DNA from: Ornithodoros turicata
Taxonomy: Eukaryota; Arthropoda; Arachnida; Ixodida; Argasidae
Assembly: GCF_037126465.1 (NCBI RefSeq)
Contig: NC_088209.1
Coordinates: forward strand, 6,031,947 to 6,095,946
DNA length: 64,000 nt
Reading direction: 5' to 3'
In this document: in pieces, positions 23,973-35,471 of the stretch
Position numbering within the stretch: position 1 is the first letter of the stretch
Layout of the letters: each line of letters opens with the position of its first letter
Notes under the pieces: generated by a model
What the model saw: only the letters and a program-made list of their open reading frames with translations
The model's database searches: none
What the model was told of the DNA's origin: nothing
Position numbers and translations under genes: made by a program

Positions 23973-24040
23973 AAAATCTGATCAGGTGATATATTCCACT
24001 AGAGCCTCTACACACTTATTTTCTTCTATCAGTTCGCGCA

Positions 24041-24391
24041 ATGATGTCGAATGAACAGAAGTTCAATATTGTCGTGCAAGGTCTGATGTATCATCACTTA
24101 TTGAAAATCAACAAACATATCAATTGCGGTGGACCACCGGACGATTTTCATCTAATACTCTCTTGTACGCCATTCAAGAATCTTCATACAAAGAAAGGAA
24201 ACATCAATAAGAGACTGCGCAAGTTCGTCGCAACAAAGTGCAAGTTGTTGAAGCAATACAAACACGGCGACAACATATCACCTGCGTTAATCAACGCTGG
24301 ATTCAAGCGCCCAATAATCAGAATAAATTACTTGATGTCTTCGGAATTCATCAATCAAGACAACAAACGAAAACTTCGGAGTTTGGAATAG
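24041..24391 (+). CDS. Unidentified 116-residue basic protein, left arm
   Basis: I do not recognise this protein. Starts MMSNEQKFNIVVQ and is rich in lysine and asparagine, with a basic central stretch (LHTKKGNINKRLRKFVATK) and no membrane segment. An AATAAA signal lies at 24408-24413, only 17 bases after the stop, which fits a compact transcript also covering 23490-23972. The right-arm copy is intact with a single visible residue change (G to S near residue 14). Survival of this frame in both arms, where neighbouring non-coding DNA has indels, is mild evidence for coding. Confidence 0.5.
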   Translation: MMSNEQKFNIVVQGLMYHHLLKINKHINCGGPPDDFHLILSCTPFKNLHTKKGNINKRLRKFVATKCKLLKQYKHGDNISPALINAGFKRPIIRINYLMSSEFINQDNKRKLRSLE

Positions 24392-24419
24392 AACTGTAAT
24401 TTATCGAAATAAACAAGTG

Positions 24420-25290
24420 TATAATTGAAATAATCATTGTATTCTTTGTCATCATTGTAATGTATTCTACACAGCGCAACGAAAACAGCTTATGAGTAGA
24501 TTGAAGACTGCTAAGGAGACACTACGTACAAGGATCTTCGCATGGAATCAGCGCTGGCAATCAAAGAGATTTTTACACGACCACACTCTATACAACACCG
24601 GCACCCGAAGGAAAGTATTGTAGAAGAATCGATAATAGAAATTTAGAGGCAATGTGTTACATGAATCTTTGTTTACAAAGATGATCATTAATATTTTGCG
24701 AAAGCTTATTTTATGAATTAAATTGCACAGTGTATATATATTTTCTCAAACGATTGGACAGTTGACAATACTATATTGAAAGGAATCTATTATCAAATGA
24801 CGCGATGCAAGTGATGGACATGCATGATGCGCTAGCGGAGTCTACAATTCTAATCATCATAACATGCGGCACACAATTCCAATAAGATTTGGGGAGAATC
24901 GAATCGCGCAACTGTCATGAGAAATGTTTAGCCACTATACAATGAAGATGAGCACTATCCATAAGATACGTAATTATAATAAGTAAATATTCCTTTTGCA
25001 AACTTAACCAAAGCAGCACACATAAACGGAGCTCCAATTCACAGAATGTACCCGAGGTTTTTCATTAGCCATACTGAAAAACTATGAGTCTGTTCATTAT
25101 GTCACAGCATATGAGGCACTACAAATGGGAAGGGCATACTTTAATTTTAGAAGATTTTAGCTCATAATGAAACAAAACGCAAACTCCAACACCAAATGTT
25201 CTTGTTTAAATTTTCAAAGTCAAAACTGTATACTCTTTCTTACAATTTTTAATATATAGATTAAAAAGCTGTCTATATAGTCACACATTG
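24420..25290. other. AT-rich downstream region, no gene recognised
   Basis: No ORF, repeat or domain signal. It differs from its mirror (26960-27800) by scattered substitutions. This makes it a useful neutral yardstick for arm divergence. Confidence 0.5.
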
Positions 25291-25301
25291 TATACAATAT
25301 A

Positions 25302-26204
25302 CAGTCAACCCCCGTTTATCCGGGCTTCATTTATCCGGATCCCGCGGTATCCGGACAAAAGGCACGGGAACAGATTTTCCTCCATGTATTTTGTTCTCGT
25401 TTATCCGGACTTCAGCTTCCGGACTCGGACAAGAATTCCAGGGAACGAAAGTCGAAAATTCTGGTAATCCAGCTTCAGATATCCGGACTACCGTGAGTAA
25501 GAGGAGACGCTGACCCCGCTTCGTCATCCTTTTTGCTGTGTTGGGGTTATTCCCTCACACGTCAGGGAACTACATTCCTCCGTAGGGGAGACAACCGTGC
25601 ACGATGACCCCCTTTTCTATTTGTGTGCGTTGGGTCACGTTGACCAGTCGAGTGATTTGGAAATACCTCGAGCAACTGTCCGGTTCTAGAGGAGAAAACT
25701 CCAACCCGAGGGCCTGCTGCTTACGGCCCGTTGGCCGATGAAGACATTCCCCTAGCTGAGCTGCGATCCCTGATGCAGAGGCTCACTGCGACTGCCGTAG
25801 ATGATGCTGCGGTTACTGACTACGTAGACGTTGATAAGGATGATGACGCGTGTGCAGCTATGACTGACGACGGTGTGATTGCTGCTGTTGCCTCCGATGA
25901 TGTGCAGCAAGACGGTGCCGATGACGCCAGTGAGAAACAAGGCTCCGACATGGACACTTTGCGTCCGCACTGACATTCTTCGAGCAGCGCAACAGCTTGG
26001 CTCAACTCAATTCAATTAGCAAAAGTTTGCAGGAATCGAGTGCCTACACTACTATGTAACAGCTGTCATTGACGAGATTTCTGTGTTTTAATTATACATT
26101 GCTCTGTAGGACGTTTCTCTTCGGTCGTTTCATTTATCCGGATGCCCCGGTATCCGGACGATTTCGCTGGGAACGGCACCGTCCGGATAAACGGGGGTCG
26201 ACTG
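25302..26204 (+). mobile_element. Tigger/pogo-like DNA transposon, internally deleted
   Basis: Ends CAGTCAACCCCCGTTTATCC and GGATAAACGGGGGTCGACTG form ~22 bp TIRs, with TA at 25300-25301 and 26205-26206. The right arm preserves the empty site as one TA (CAATATATTTGTTTG near 26932). CAGT ends with TA duplication fit the pogo/Tigger branch of Tc1/mariner. Further copies of the TTTATCCGGA motif lie inside both ends (25330, 25390, 26128). Insertion postdates the inverted duplication. 903 bp. Confidence 0.88.
25731..25973 (+). pseudogene. Transposase C-terminal remnant in the Tigger-like element
   Basis: An 80-codon frame contains DEDIPLAELRSLMQRL followed by a strongly acidic Asp/Ala/Val-rich tail. 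Tigger/CENP-B-type transposases commonly end in an acidic segment with a D(D/E)IPLA-like motif, so I read this as the last part of the transposase left after deletion of the DNA-binding and DDE regions. The apparent start is a non-ATG codon and no catalytic residues are present. A neutral low-complexity ORF is the alternative. Confidence 0.5.
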
Positions 26205-26539
26205 TATTTGTTTGTACATTAATTGCTAAAATTTATCAGATCACATTCCGGAGCAGGGGTGACTATCGGTAAGTGTTTAATTAAAATTTGAACTGCTGCC
26301 GCAATTTACGAACTGAGTTGTAGAAAGTGTAATTTCACAGCTTTAGCTGGCTCACTTTGATACGCGAAGGTTTTAAGAACTCTTTCACGACGACAAAGAA
26401 TTTAATCGATTGTATTGATATTTTCTATATACTCTATAACGTAATGTGAATTCTCCATGACGCGGATAGTAAAAGTTACGAATATTTTTCCAACGAAATT
26501 TACTTAAAACTCAAAGAAATGGTCATCCGCGTCGTCGAA

Positions 26540-26662
26540 CCCGTTTCCGGAAGAAAGCAACACGCTCGCGTGCGGTACCGCGTTAACGCGTCGGGCGCAG
26601 AATCGCGTTCGGTTTCGGGTACGGCATTGGGGAAAGGCGGCCCGGCGTGTTGGCGAAACGCA
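26540..26662. other. CpG-rich centre of the palindrome
   Basis: A 123 bp unpaired spacer rich in CG dinucleotides (GCTCGCGTGCGG, CGCGTTAACGCG, CGCGTTCGGTTTCGGG) sits between AT-rich arms. Traces of weak pairing (CCGTTTCC with GGCGAAACG) suggest the symmetry once reached further in. I see no ORF. It could be a small CpG island, an unrelated capture at the inversion point, or the surviving part of the pre-duplication sequence. Confidence 0.85.
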
Positions 26663-27839
26663 TTCGACGACGCGGATGACCATTTCTTTGAGTTTTAAGT
26701 AAATTTCGTTGGAAAAATATTCGTAACTTTTACTATCCGCGTCATGGAGAATTCACATTACGTTATAGAGTATATAGAAAATATCAATACAATCGATTAA
26801 ATTCTTTAAATACTTTCTACAACTCAGTTCGTAAATTGCGGCAGCAGTTCAAATTTTAATTAAACACTTACCGATAGTCACCACTGCTCCGGAATGTGAT
26901 CTGATAAATTTTAGCAATTAATGTACAAACAAATATATTGTATACAATGTGTGACTATATAGACAGCTTTTTAATCTATATATTAAAAATTGTAAGAAAG
27001 AGTATACAGTTTTGACTTTGAAAATTTAAACAAGAACCTTTGGTGTTGGAGTTTGCGTTTTGTTTCATTATGAGCTAAAATCTTCTAAAATTAAAGTATG
27101 CCCTTCCCATTTGTAGTGCCTCATATGCCGTGACATAATGAACAGACTCATAGTTTTTCAGTATGGCTAATGGAAAACCTCGGGTACATTCTGTGAATTG
27201 GAGCTTCGTTTATGTGTGCTTCTTTGGTTAAGTTTGCAAAAGGAATATTTACTTATTATAATTACGTATCTTATGGATAGTGCTCATCTTCATTGTATAG
27301 TGGTTAAACATTTCTGATGACAGTTGCGTGATTCGATTCTCCCCAAATCTTATTGGAATTGTGTGCCGCATGTTATGATGATTAGAATTGTAGACTCCGC
27401 TAGCGCATCATGCATGTCCACCACTTGCATCGCGTCATTTGATAATAGATCCTTTCAATATAGTATTGTCAACTGTCCAATCGTTTGAGAAAATATATAT
27501 ACACTGTGCAATTTAATTCATAAAATAAGCTTTCGCAAAATATTAATGATCATCTTTGTAAACAAAGATTCATGTAACATGCCTCTAAATTTCTATTATC
27601 GATTCTTCTACAATACTTTCCTTCGGGTGCCGGTGTTGTATAGAGTGTGGTCGTGTAAAAATCTCTTTGATTGCCATTGCTGATTCCATGCGAAGATCCT
27701 TGTACGTAGTGTCTCCTTAGCAGTCTTCAATCTAGTCATAAGCTGTTTTCGTTGCGCTGTGTAGAATACATTACAATGATGACAAAGAATACAACGATTA
27801 TTTCAATTATACACTTGTTTATTTCGATAAATTACAGTT

Positions 27840-28190
27840 CTATTCCAAACTCCGAAGTTTTCGTTTGTTGTCTTGATTGATGAATTCCGAAGACATCAAG
27901 TAATTTATTCTGATTATTGGGCGCTTGAATCCAGCGTTGATTAACGCAGGTGATATGTTGTCGCCGTGTTTGTATTGCTTCAACAACTTGCACTTTGTTG
28001 CGACGAACTTGCGCAGTCTCTTATTGATGTTTCCTTTCTTTGTATGAAGATTCTTGAATGGCGTACAAGAGAGTATTAGATGAAAATCGTCCGGTGGTCC
28101 ACCGCAATTGATATGTTTGTTGATTTTCAATAAGTGATGATACATCAGACTTTGCACGACAATATTGAACTTCTGTTCATTCGACATCAT
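27840..28190 (-). CDS. Unidentified 116-residue basic protein, right arm
   Basis: Mirror copy of 24041-24391, intact. It differs at one visible residue. It lies immediately downstream of the frameshifted right-arm copy of the 160-residue ORF. Confidence 0.5.
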   Translation of the reverse strand: MMSNEQKFNIVVQSLMYHHLLKINKHINCGGPPDDFHLILSCTPFKNLHTKKGNINKRLRKFVATKCKLLKQYKHGDNISPALINAGFKRPIIRINYLMSSEFINQDNKRKLRSLE

Positions 28191-28258
28191 TGCGCGAACT
28201 TATAGAAGAAAATAAGTGTGTAGAGGCTCTAGTGGAATACATCACCTGATAAGATTTT

Positions 28259-28737
28259 TTATGTACTTTCCATTTCAACCGTTAGGTGTAATTTCAACAA
28301 ATCCGTAATGAATCGTGCGATATAGACTGCTTGTATATGATAATTTGATCTGATCGCTTTCTTGATTAATGCAATGCCCATTGCAATGATTACAATTACG
28401 TTTGGTCTAGTGTGTTTCAATTCTTCGTTAGCCAACCTCAAAAACTCCACCATCAATCCCAGTGGTCCTTCCGATGATGACGTGCAAATATTTTTATAAC
28501 TATTGTAGATTCGGCATACAAGTTCTCGCATCTTGAATTCCATAATTCCATATCTCCGAATACGACCATGTCTAGGACGTATTGAAAAGCATCGATAAAT
28601 GAATCGTTTCGCGGCTCCTCCTTTTCGAAGCAACTTTTTATCAGGTCCTCCCATGATGTATGGTAACGAGTACAAAATCCGTCCATCTCTTCAATGTATA
28701 GCAATTGTCTGTTCTGTTTTGTAGTGCACCTCGACAT
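28259..28737 (-). pseudogene. Frameshifted right-arm copy of the 160-residue ORF
   Basis: The N-terminal 63 residues (from 28737) match the left-arm protein apart from D to E near residue 16. Between GGAGATATG and ATGGAATTCAAG the left arm has nine bases (GTGCAAATT) and this arm has five (GAATT), so the frame shifts. The downstream part continues in the other frame to the same stop at 28259. If the left-arm form is ancestral, this is a young pseudogene. Confidence 0.8.
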
Positions 28738-31700
28738 TTAATTAAATCATATTGGTGCAAATTTTATTTATTAAAATTTTATTACCAGGTTCATAATGTT
28801 CCACCTGACGGTAGAATTATGAAAGTCAATTTACAAAAAAAAAAAAGATGTGATGTGTAATGAAAAAATGTGTGCTTTCAATGATTCTACGTACAAGACA
28901 GCGCTAGAGCCCCTCCTTCCCTAACTTGACTTGCTGGAGCGAGTTTATGATTGTCAACTATACATTGTGTACCAAGACCATTGTTGGATTCCCCTACGCC
29001 CTGCTGGCGTAACCTTAACGAAAGTGTACGGGAACTCAGCTTCCCTCTCTCACTTCGTTTCCACTAGTGGGTCCTGAATGAAAAAGACGTGTTTCTGTGA
29101 TGTATAGTTGCGCTGCGTGATTATAAAAAATGTTTACCTAAATTAATTACTGCTTTTAACTTTGTTCCAGATGATCACTCGATTGATATTAATAAAAATA
29201 CTGTACTAGTTGGGAATGTATTTTTGAGCTGTGTGCGTTGATTTTCGCTGTATAGCAAACACAATAATTTACATTTCAGATGAGTTGTTTGTGGCTTCTG
29301 CGTGTAGAAATTACTGTTGCAAAGTTATCATTAAAAAATATGTAATTAAATTTGTTTCTCGTTTTCGAATTAGTATTGTTTCTATCACTTTATAAACTTG
29401 ACTTTCACTCGATTGATATTTTGTGAGTTGAGAATAATGAATGCTTAATAGTTGTGTCTGATCTGAAATACATTAAATACAACGTTTCCCGTTTTGGTTG
29501 AGTACTGTTTGCGCCGATAATATTTTCTCGTTTGCTTAGATAATGTTTCTCTAAAATCAGTTTGCACTAACATAAAAGTCTGCGATGAAAGATAAAAGCC
29601 TATTCTTAGATTTTTTTTTGCGTGCTATTGTTTTTGATAGAATTCGTATTGTGTTCTTGAGAGTCGAATAATTCCAATGTCTATTTGCGATCAATAAAAA
29701 TTTCGTCTCTGTACACCGGTCCTAAGAATATTTCCTGTTGGAGGAAAGAATGTGAAAAAGAGAGAGGATTTCCCCACCCCACAGATTGACAACAGGTTGT
29801 TCGCTTTGGGCTGTATAGAGGAAGAGAGTGACCCCACCGGGCTGCATAGAGGGAGAGAGTGACCCCACCGGGTCTCGAGCCTGGTTGTACTGTGTAAAGC
29901 ATAGCTGTGCTGCGTGTTTGGGTAGTTCTGTCAAGGTAGTGTTTATAGTGCCTGAGTAGGATGAAAATTCTATAATGTTAGCTCGCAAGGTTGATTTTAT
30001 GATAGTTCAAAAGATATATTATTTCAATTTCAAATTGTAATGTTTGATAGTTTGTTTCGCTATTATTTTCCTGTGTGTTGTTTACATGTTGGCAGATGCA
30101 TCGTTCAAAACGTTTCTCTGCTATTCATCCGTGCATGTTTATCGTTTTGATTTATTCTTTTTCAATTATTTTCCTGCACGTGTCTGTTGTTTACCGTTGG
30201 TAGATGCACCGTTTAGAGTGTTTCTCTGCTATTCATCCGTGCATGTTTCTTGTTTTGTTAGATTGTTCTTCTATTTACTATTTATCCTGTGTGTACCTCT
30301 TGTTTACGTGTTTAATTTTGGCTCTGTATTAGCTGTTGATCTTGTTTCAGTAATATTTTCCTGTCTGTTGTTTACACTTTGGCAGATGCGCCGTTTAGAG
30401 TGTTTCTCTGCTATTCAGCGTTAGCTTTGTGCTGTATTAAATTATTCATCATGTGCCGTTCAAAGTGTTTCTCTGCTATTCATCCGTGCATGTTGATCGT
30501 TTTCATAGATTCTTTTTCATTTATTTTCCTAGATGTGTCTGTTGTTTACATGTTGGATTGTGCATTGTTGTGGCTCTCTATTGATCGTTTTGTTTCTCAT
30601 TATTTCCGTATGTCTATGCTGTTTACTTAATAAGAAATTGATTAATTGTGTAATGTTGGAACTTATCTTCCCTAATGCGCTCGAAAATGTTCATAACTGT
30701 CAGGCGTACGCCTCCCGTCTTCAACAAATCATGGCAGATATTACTACAGCTGGTTGTTGGCTAGGAGCGTGCTATGCGGTGAAGTTCATTTTTTAATATA
30801 TTTTCTGTGTTGAATTCATAAAACAAAGTAAGGTTTGTAGTGTCTCTTAGAATGAAAATTGTAGGGGTTCGACTAGATGAAGTCACGAGGATGATTTTAT
30901 GATAGTTAAAAATTATAGATTATTCTCCTCCTCTGTTGTTTTTGAATAAGAACATCTTCTTTGTAGTGTTATAGATTTGATTTCCTCTTGTGTTCGTGTC
31001 CCATGGTCTTCCAGGTTCTCTGCTGTTCACATACATCTATCGGCACTTGTAATTAAAGCTCCACTATGGTGGTCACGTGTAATAATGTAACACTTTTTAT
31101 AATAAAACTTTTAATTTTGATTGTAATCATATTGATTAAAAATATCTTCTTTGATTTAATGTGTCATAATGGAATATTAGCTGTTGTGCATGAAGTTACG
31201 TACATTTGTCAGAACTTTGTAATTAAAACTCCGCTAGGGCGCTCATGTTAGACTTTTTATAATAAAACTGTTAGTTTTGATACACGCACCACCTGACAAA
31301 AGTTGCGAACGAAGTCGTCCCAGGGTGAAAAATCGCCAAAGATGTGGCCCGATGTTGTCAGTGTGCATGCCCCTACTTGCGTGCCGCATGAAAAAAATGC
31401 GAACGAAGTCGGCCCAGGCTGAAAAATAGCCAAAGAAGTCAGCCCAGTGTGTACAACCATAAGTGTACGCTCAGCTCTTCAGCCCGCTGGTAAGCACACG
31501 GACAGCCCCTCACCTGCGCGCCACCCACCCCGCGGTGAAAAAAAAATCGCTAGAGAAGTCGGCCCATGCGGAAAAATCGCCAAAGAAGTCGGCCCAGGGC
31601 GCACCGTCGACCTGCTGGTAAGCACCCGGACAGCCCCTCACCTGCGCGCCACCCACCGCGCGCTGAAAAAAATAATAAAAATAGATAGAGAAGTCGGCCC

Positions 31701-33496
31701 AGCTATTGTTCTTGAAGTTACATATCAAAACTTTGTAATTAAAACTCCGCTATGGTGGTCATGTTAGAGTTTTCATAATAAAACTTTTAATTTTGATTGT
31801 AATCGTGTTGATTAAAAATATCTCCTTTGATTAAAATGTGCTACTCCATCTGCTTAATTGAAAACGCGTGACTACCACTAATAAAAAAATGTGATACCCC
31901 TTCAATGCTATTGCATCAGATTTTTTAGCTAAGTTTTTCTCCTTCACACAGAGTCATAACATAATTCTCGACACTAATGACTTTAATAAATATATTTTCA
32001 CTTGTACTTTTGTGTATGCCTATCCTTTGCATGTAAACAGCCTACTGCACACCTGTTTTAGCGGGAAAAAAATTGCGATTGAAATCGACACAGATTGAAA
32101 AATGATGAAAGAAGTCGGCCCAGGCTGAAAAATGTGAGCGGGTAAGCGCGCACGCAGCCCTCCGGCCACGCGCGAGAAAAACTACGCGAAAAAAGTCGGC
32201 GCGACGGTAGCGCTGCCCTGGTGGCAATGTTTGAGTTTCGCCACCCCGAAGACCCGGCATGACTGAATACTACTGGAGTCTTGAGGGTAAAGCAGGGTTT
32301 ATTCACTGACGTCACCACGCCGGCATACTGTAGGTCCCTCGAAGTTATGTTCCCGCATTAGTTCGCTGCCATATGCTTTTTGGGTGACTATTAACGTCGA
32401 AAACATGGAAATTGCTTGGATATGCTACAAATCACGCTGCACAATAACTTTGAAACACCAAATATACGGTGTAGGAAGGGAGTTGCCTCAGCAGGACAGA
32501 AGCCACTCTCTGTTCGGAATATCGGCGGCTTCTGTCCTGAGGCAACTCCTTTCCTACATTTCTACCGGTTCGCTGGATTTCTGCCTATCTACAAATATAC
32601 GGTGGGGGTTATATGGGTAGCGGCTTGGACGGGACCTACAGTATGCAGCAAATCTACCTGCAAGCGACAGTGGCGGTCTCCGGCGAATGACGTCATGCGA
32701 AGAAACCCTTATTATCTACCATTGTTTTTGATGAAGACGTTCGCAAAATAACGCAGTGTGAAGGCTATAGGTCTCAGTATCTGGCTTTCCAGGGCACGCG
32801 AGCACCGCATTGCGGCCGACGAATTTTGTCATTTTGCCATTTTAGCGCAGAGACTATAACTTCTTCCTCTTCCCTTTCCGGTGAGTTTTAGTACATGGAA
32901 AGCCCTACGGCAAAGGAAGTTGCCAAATCCAAGTTTGGCAATGTGATATCACCCCGTACAAAGGAACAGCGCCATTGGCTAATCATGTTTTCGAAACTGT
33001 TACCGTGACCAAAACCAGGGTGATTCATTTGCAGAGAAAAGGAAAGATAAAAGGGGGAAAGTCGCACTAGCTAATGACAGCCGCTAGGTGCTTCATATGC
33101 AGTGGTGCTCCATAGTGCCGCTAGGTGGTTGGCGTTTCACCATAGACGATGAGAAGGGAGCACTTAACTGCAAAACAGTACATCTTCATCAATCGCCAGT
33201 CTTTCCGAACCTCCAGTCTCTCCTTCTTCAGTCTCTCCTTCAATCTCCTCTTTTTCAGTCTTTCCTCTCTTCTCTTCTTCTACCGTCTTTTCCTCTCTCG
33301 TATCTTCTACCGTCTCCTTTTCGTGTGTGCCTTTTCTTCTTCGCGTCTATCTCTCCTTCGTGTTTGCCTTTTCTTCGCGTCTATCTCTTCTTCGTGTTTG
33401 CCCTCTTCGCGTCTATATCTTCTCCGTGTTTACTTCTCCTCGCGTTTACCGTCTCTCTCTTCGCGTATCTAATTCCCTTCTGTCATTTCTTTCAGG

Positions 33497-33901
33497 ATGA
33501 AACTTCAAGTCGACCAACTGCTCCGTGGCGGAAAGATGATGGCGAAAACCGCGCTTGCAATTGCGTACCTGACGGGTCTAGCAGTGTTCTTAGCTGTAGG
33601 GCGCCCATACCTTGCGCTTGTTTTCACGCTGCATCCGGGTGTCTTTTGTGGGCTGCTTTGGTACAATATACCCAGGGCAGTTGTCAAGGTGTACCAGTCA
33701 TGGACCGGAGCGAACCAACTGTCGGTAGAAGGGCAATGCGTCCGCGTCATTTTGACATCCTATTGGGCAATGCCTATTCTAGTCTACATTGAGGGACTTG
33801 GTTTCATGCTTTGCATCGGGCACTTTTGCTTAGCACTAGTGTACACTAGTTTGTCTGCTGCGACATTTCTCATGTCTCGGGAAATTTGTCGCATAGAGTG
33901 A
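33497..33901 (+). CDS. Small multi-pass membrane protein, right-arm copy
   Basis: Identical at protein level to the left-arm copy at 18359-18763, facing the opposite way. The acceptor-like TTTCTTTCAG ends at 33495, one base before the G that precedes the ATG. An overlapping 234-codon frame (33088-33792) is also open in both arms, but it is serine/leucine-rich low-complexity sequence read through the polypyrimidine tract. It differs by a Ser/Pro change between arms, at the same base that is silent in this frame. That favours this frame as the real one. Confidence 0.5.
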   Translation: MKLQVDQLLRGGKMMAKTALAIAYLTGLAVFLAVGRPYLALVFTLHPGVFCGLLWYNIPRAVVKVYQSWTGANQLSVEGQCVRVILTSYWAMPILVYIEGLGFMLCIGHFCLALVYTSLSAATFLMSREICRIE

Positions 33902-34478
33902 ACGAGTGGCAGAAGGGGATTCGCACGGAATTAGTCATATCGGCGGTATTGCAGCAATATGTACCGCTTGCTGCAGCTTGGTAGCTTGGTAGACGGTAAT
34001 CGGAAGCAATCTTCAGGTCTGGAGAGGGATATCTTGAGCATCTACGAACATGTAGGGGGCAACACATTGCATAGGAGCAGATTTCTTTGAATTCTTGCAG
34101 GCTTGCAGGATCTAGCAGAGGAGGCACACCTATGTCAACAGGAGGACTCTCATGGAGGTTCAAGTGATACCTGCAGTATTGCAGCAACATGCGCCACTTG
34201 CTGCAACTTGGTAGTTTGGTAGACGGCATCGGAAGCTACCGGTATCGGAAGGTCTGGAGAAGAGAGAGAAATAAATACATGATGACAATGATATGGAGAG
34301 GAAGATCTTGAGCATCTACGAACAAGTAGAGGGCAACACATTGCATGGTAGCTAGTCTCCCTCACAGACATCCTGGGGGCTGATTTCTGTGAATTCTTGC
34401 AGGCATACACGATCTAGCAGAGGAGGCACAACTATATCAACAGGAGCACTGTCATGGAGGTTCAAGTGATACCTGCAG

Positions 34479-35471
34479 TAGAGCACTGCAAGGCGCCCGG
34501 GCTTGCCCGAAAGCCCGTGCCCGGCCCGGCCCGTGGGCCGGGCCGGGCCGGGCTTGGCACTTTTTAGGCGGGCCTGAGCCGGGCTCGAGCTTCAGCCGCC
34601 GGGCCCGGGCCGGGTACGGGCTTGACAACGCCAGATATGGTCGGGCATGTACGCGAACATATTTCACTTCACGAGACTGGACAGCTGAATTTTTACGTTA
34701 CTTTTTTTCCCCATTGGCTATGGGATATCTGGTATTCTCATCTGAGAACTATCACTTTTTTACGTGTGATCATGCTTATTTCGTGAATGGGTCTGGATTT
34801 CACGCGTGCACTCACACACATTCGGGGACGATTGGTGTGGGGTCCTGCACGAGCGTCAGTTAGGTTAGGTGTTGGGACATATTTCGTTCTCGTGAGGGTC
34901 TGGCACGAGGGTCAGTGAGGTTAAGTGTTCTGACATATTTCGTTTTTATGAGAGTCCGGCAAGAGGGTCGGCTAGGTTAGGTGTTCTGACATATATTTCG
35001 TTCGCGTGAGTTCAAGAAAGATGAACTAACACAGGAGCATGTACAATAGAGCGGCGATGAGTCTCTCTTGAACCGCAATGCACATACGCCCACGCGCCGC
35101 TGCGTGCTACGTTCCCAAGCAAGCAACCACCAAGCACAGAGCGGCTTGCCGGCAGAGAAACACAGCCGCTGCTGCGTTCGAGTGTACCTCCTGACTCTCC
35201 ACCAATTAGCTGCGTCCTTTTCCTTGCTGTGTTGTGCTCTTTAGTAAATCTAAATACGCCTCCGAACCTCGAGAACAAATAGAGCAGAGTCGTGCTTGGA
35301 CCGGGCCTGAGCATGGAAACAGTCGGGTACGGGCTGGGCCAGGGCCGGTGGAGTCGGGCTCGGGCCGGGCCCGGGCTGGAAATATATAGAAGACGTCGGG
35401 CCCGGGCCGGGTACAGGCCGTAGAAGCCGGACCTGGGCCGGGCCTGAAAATTAGGCCCGTGCAGTGCTCTA
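34479..35471. mobile_element. Non-autonomous hAT-like element, right arm copy
   Basis: Mirror copy of 16779-17781 with the same 12 bp ends. Flanks are ACCTGCAG at 34471-34478 and ATCTGCAG at 35472-35479, an 8 bp duplication now carrying one substitution. The GCCCGGG subterminal block near 34520 is about 10 bp shorter than in the left arm. Confidence 0.85.

Larger units (their letters stand above)
15961..26539 (+). repeat. Left arm of the giant inverted repeat
   Basis: From GTATTCCAAGTAGTTTCATA at 15961 to GCGTCGTCGAA at 26539 the sequence is found again, reverse-complemented, at 26663-36280. The match covers single-copy-looking DNA, transposons and ORFs alike, so it is one large inverted duplication. 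Arm-specific differences include a 903 bp transposon (25302-26204), about 45 extra bases near 20100, about 65 extra bases near 26330-26395, and scattered substitutions. The arms have diverged since formation. Confidence 0.95.
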
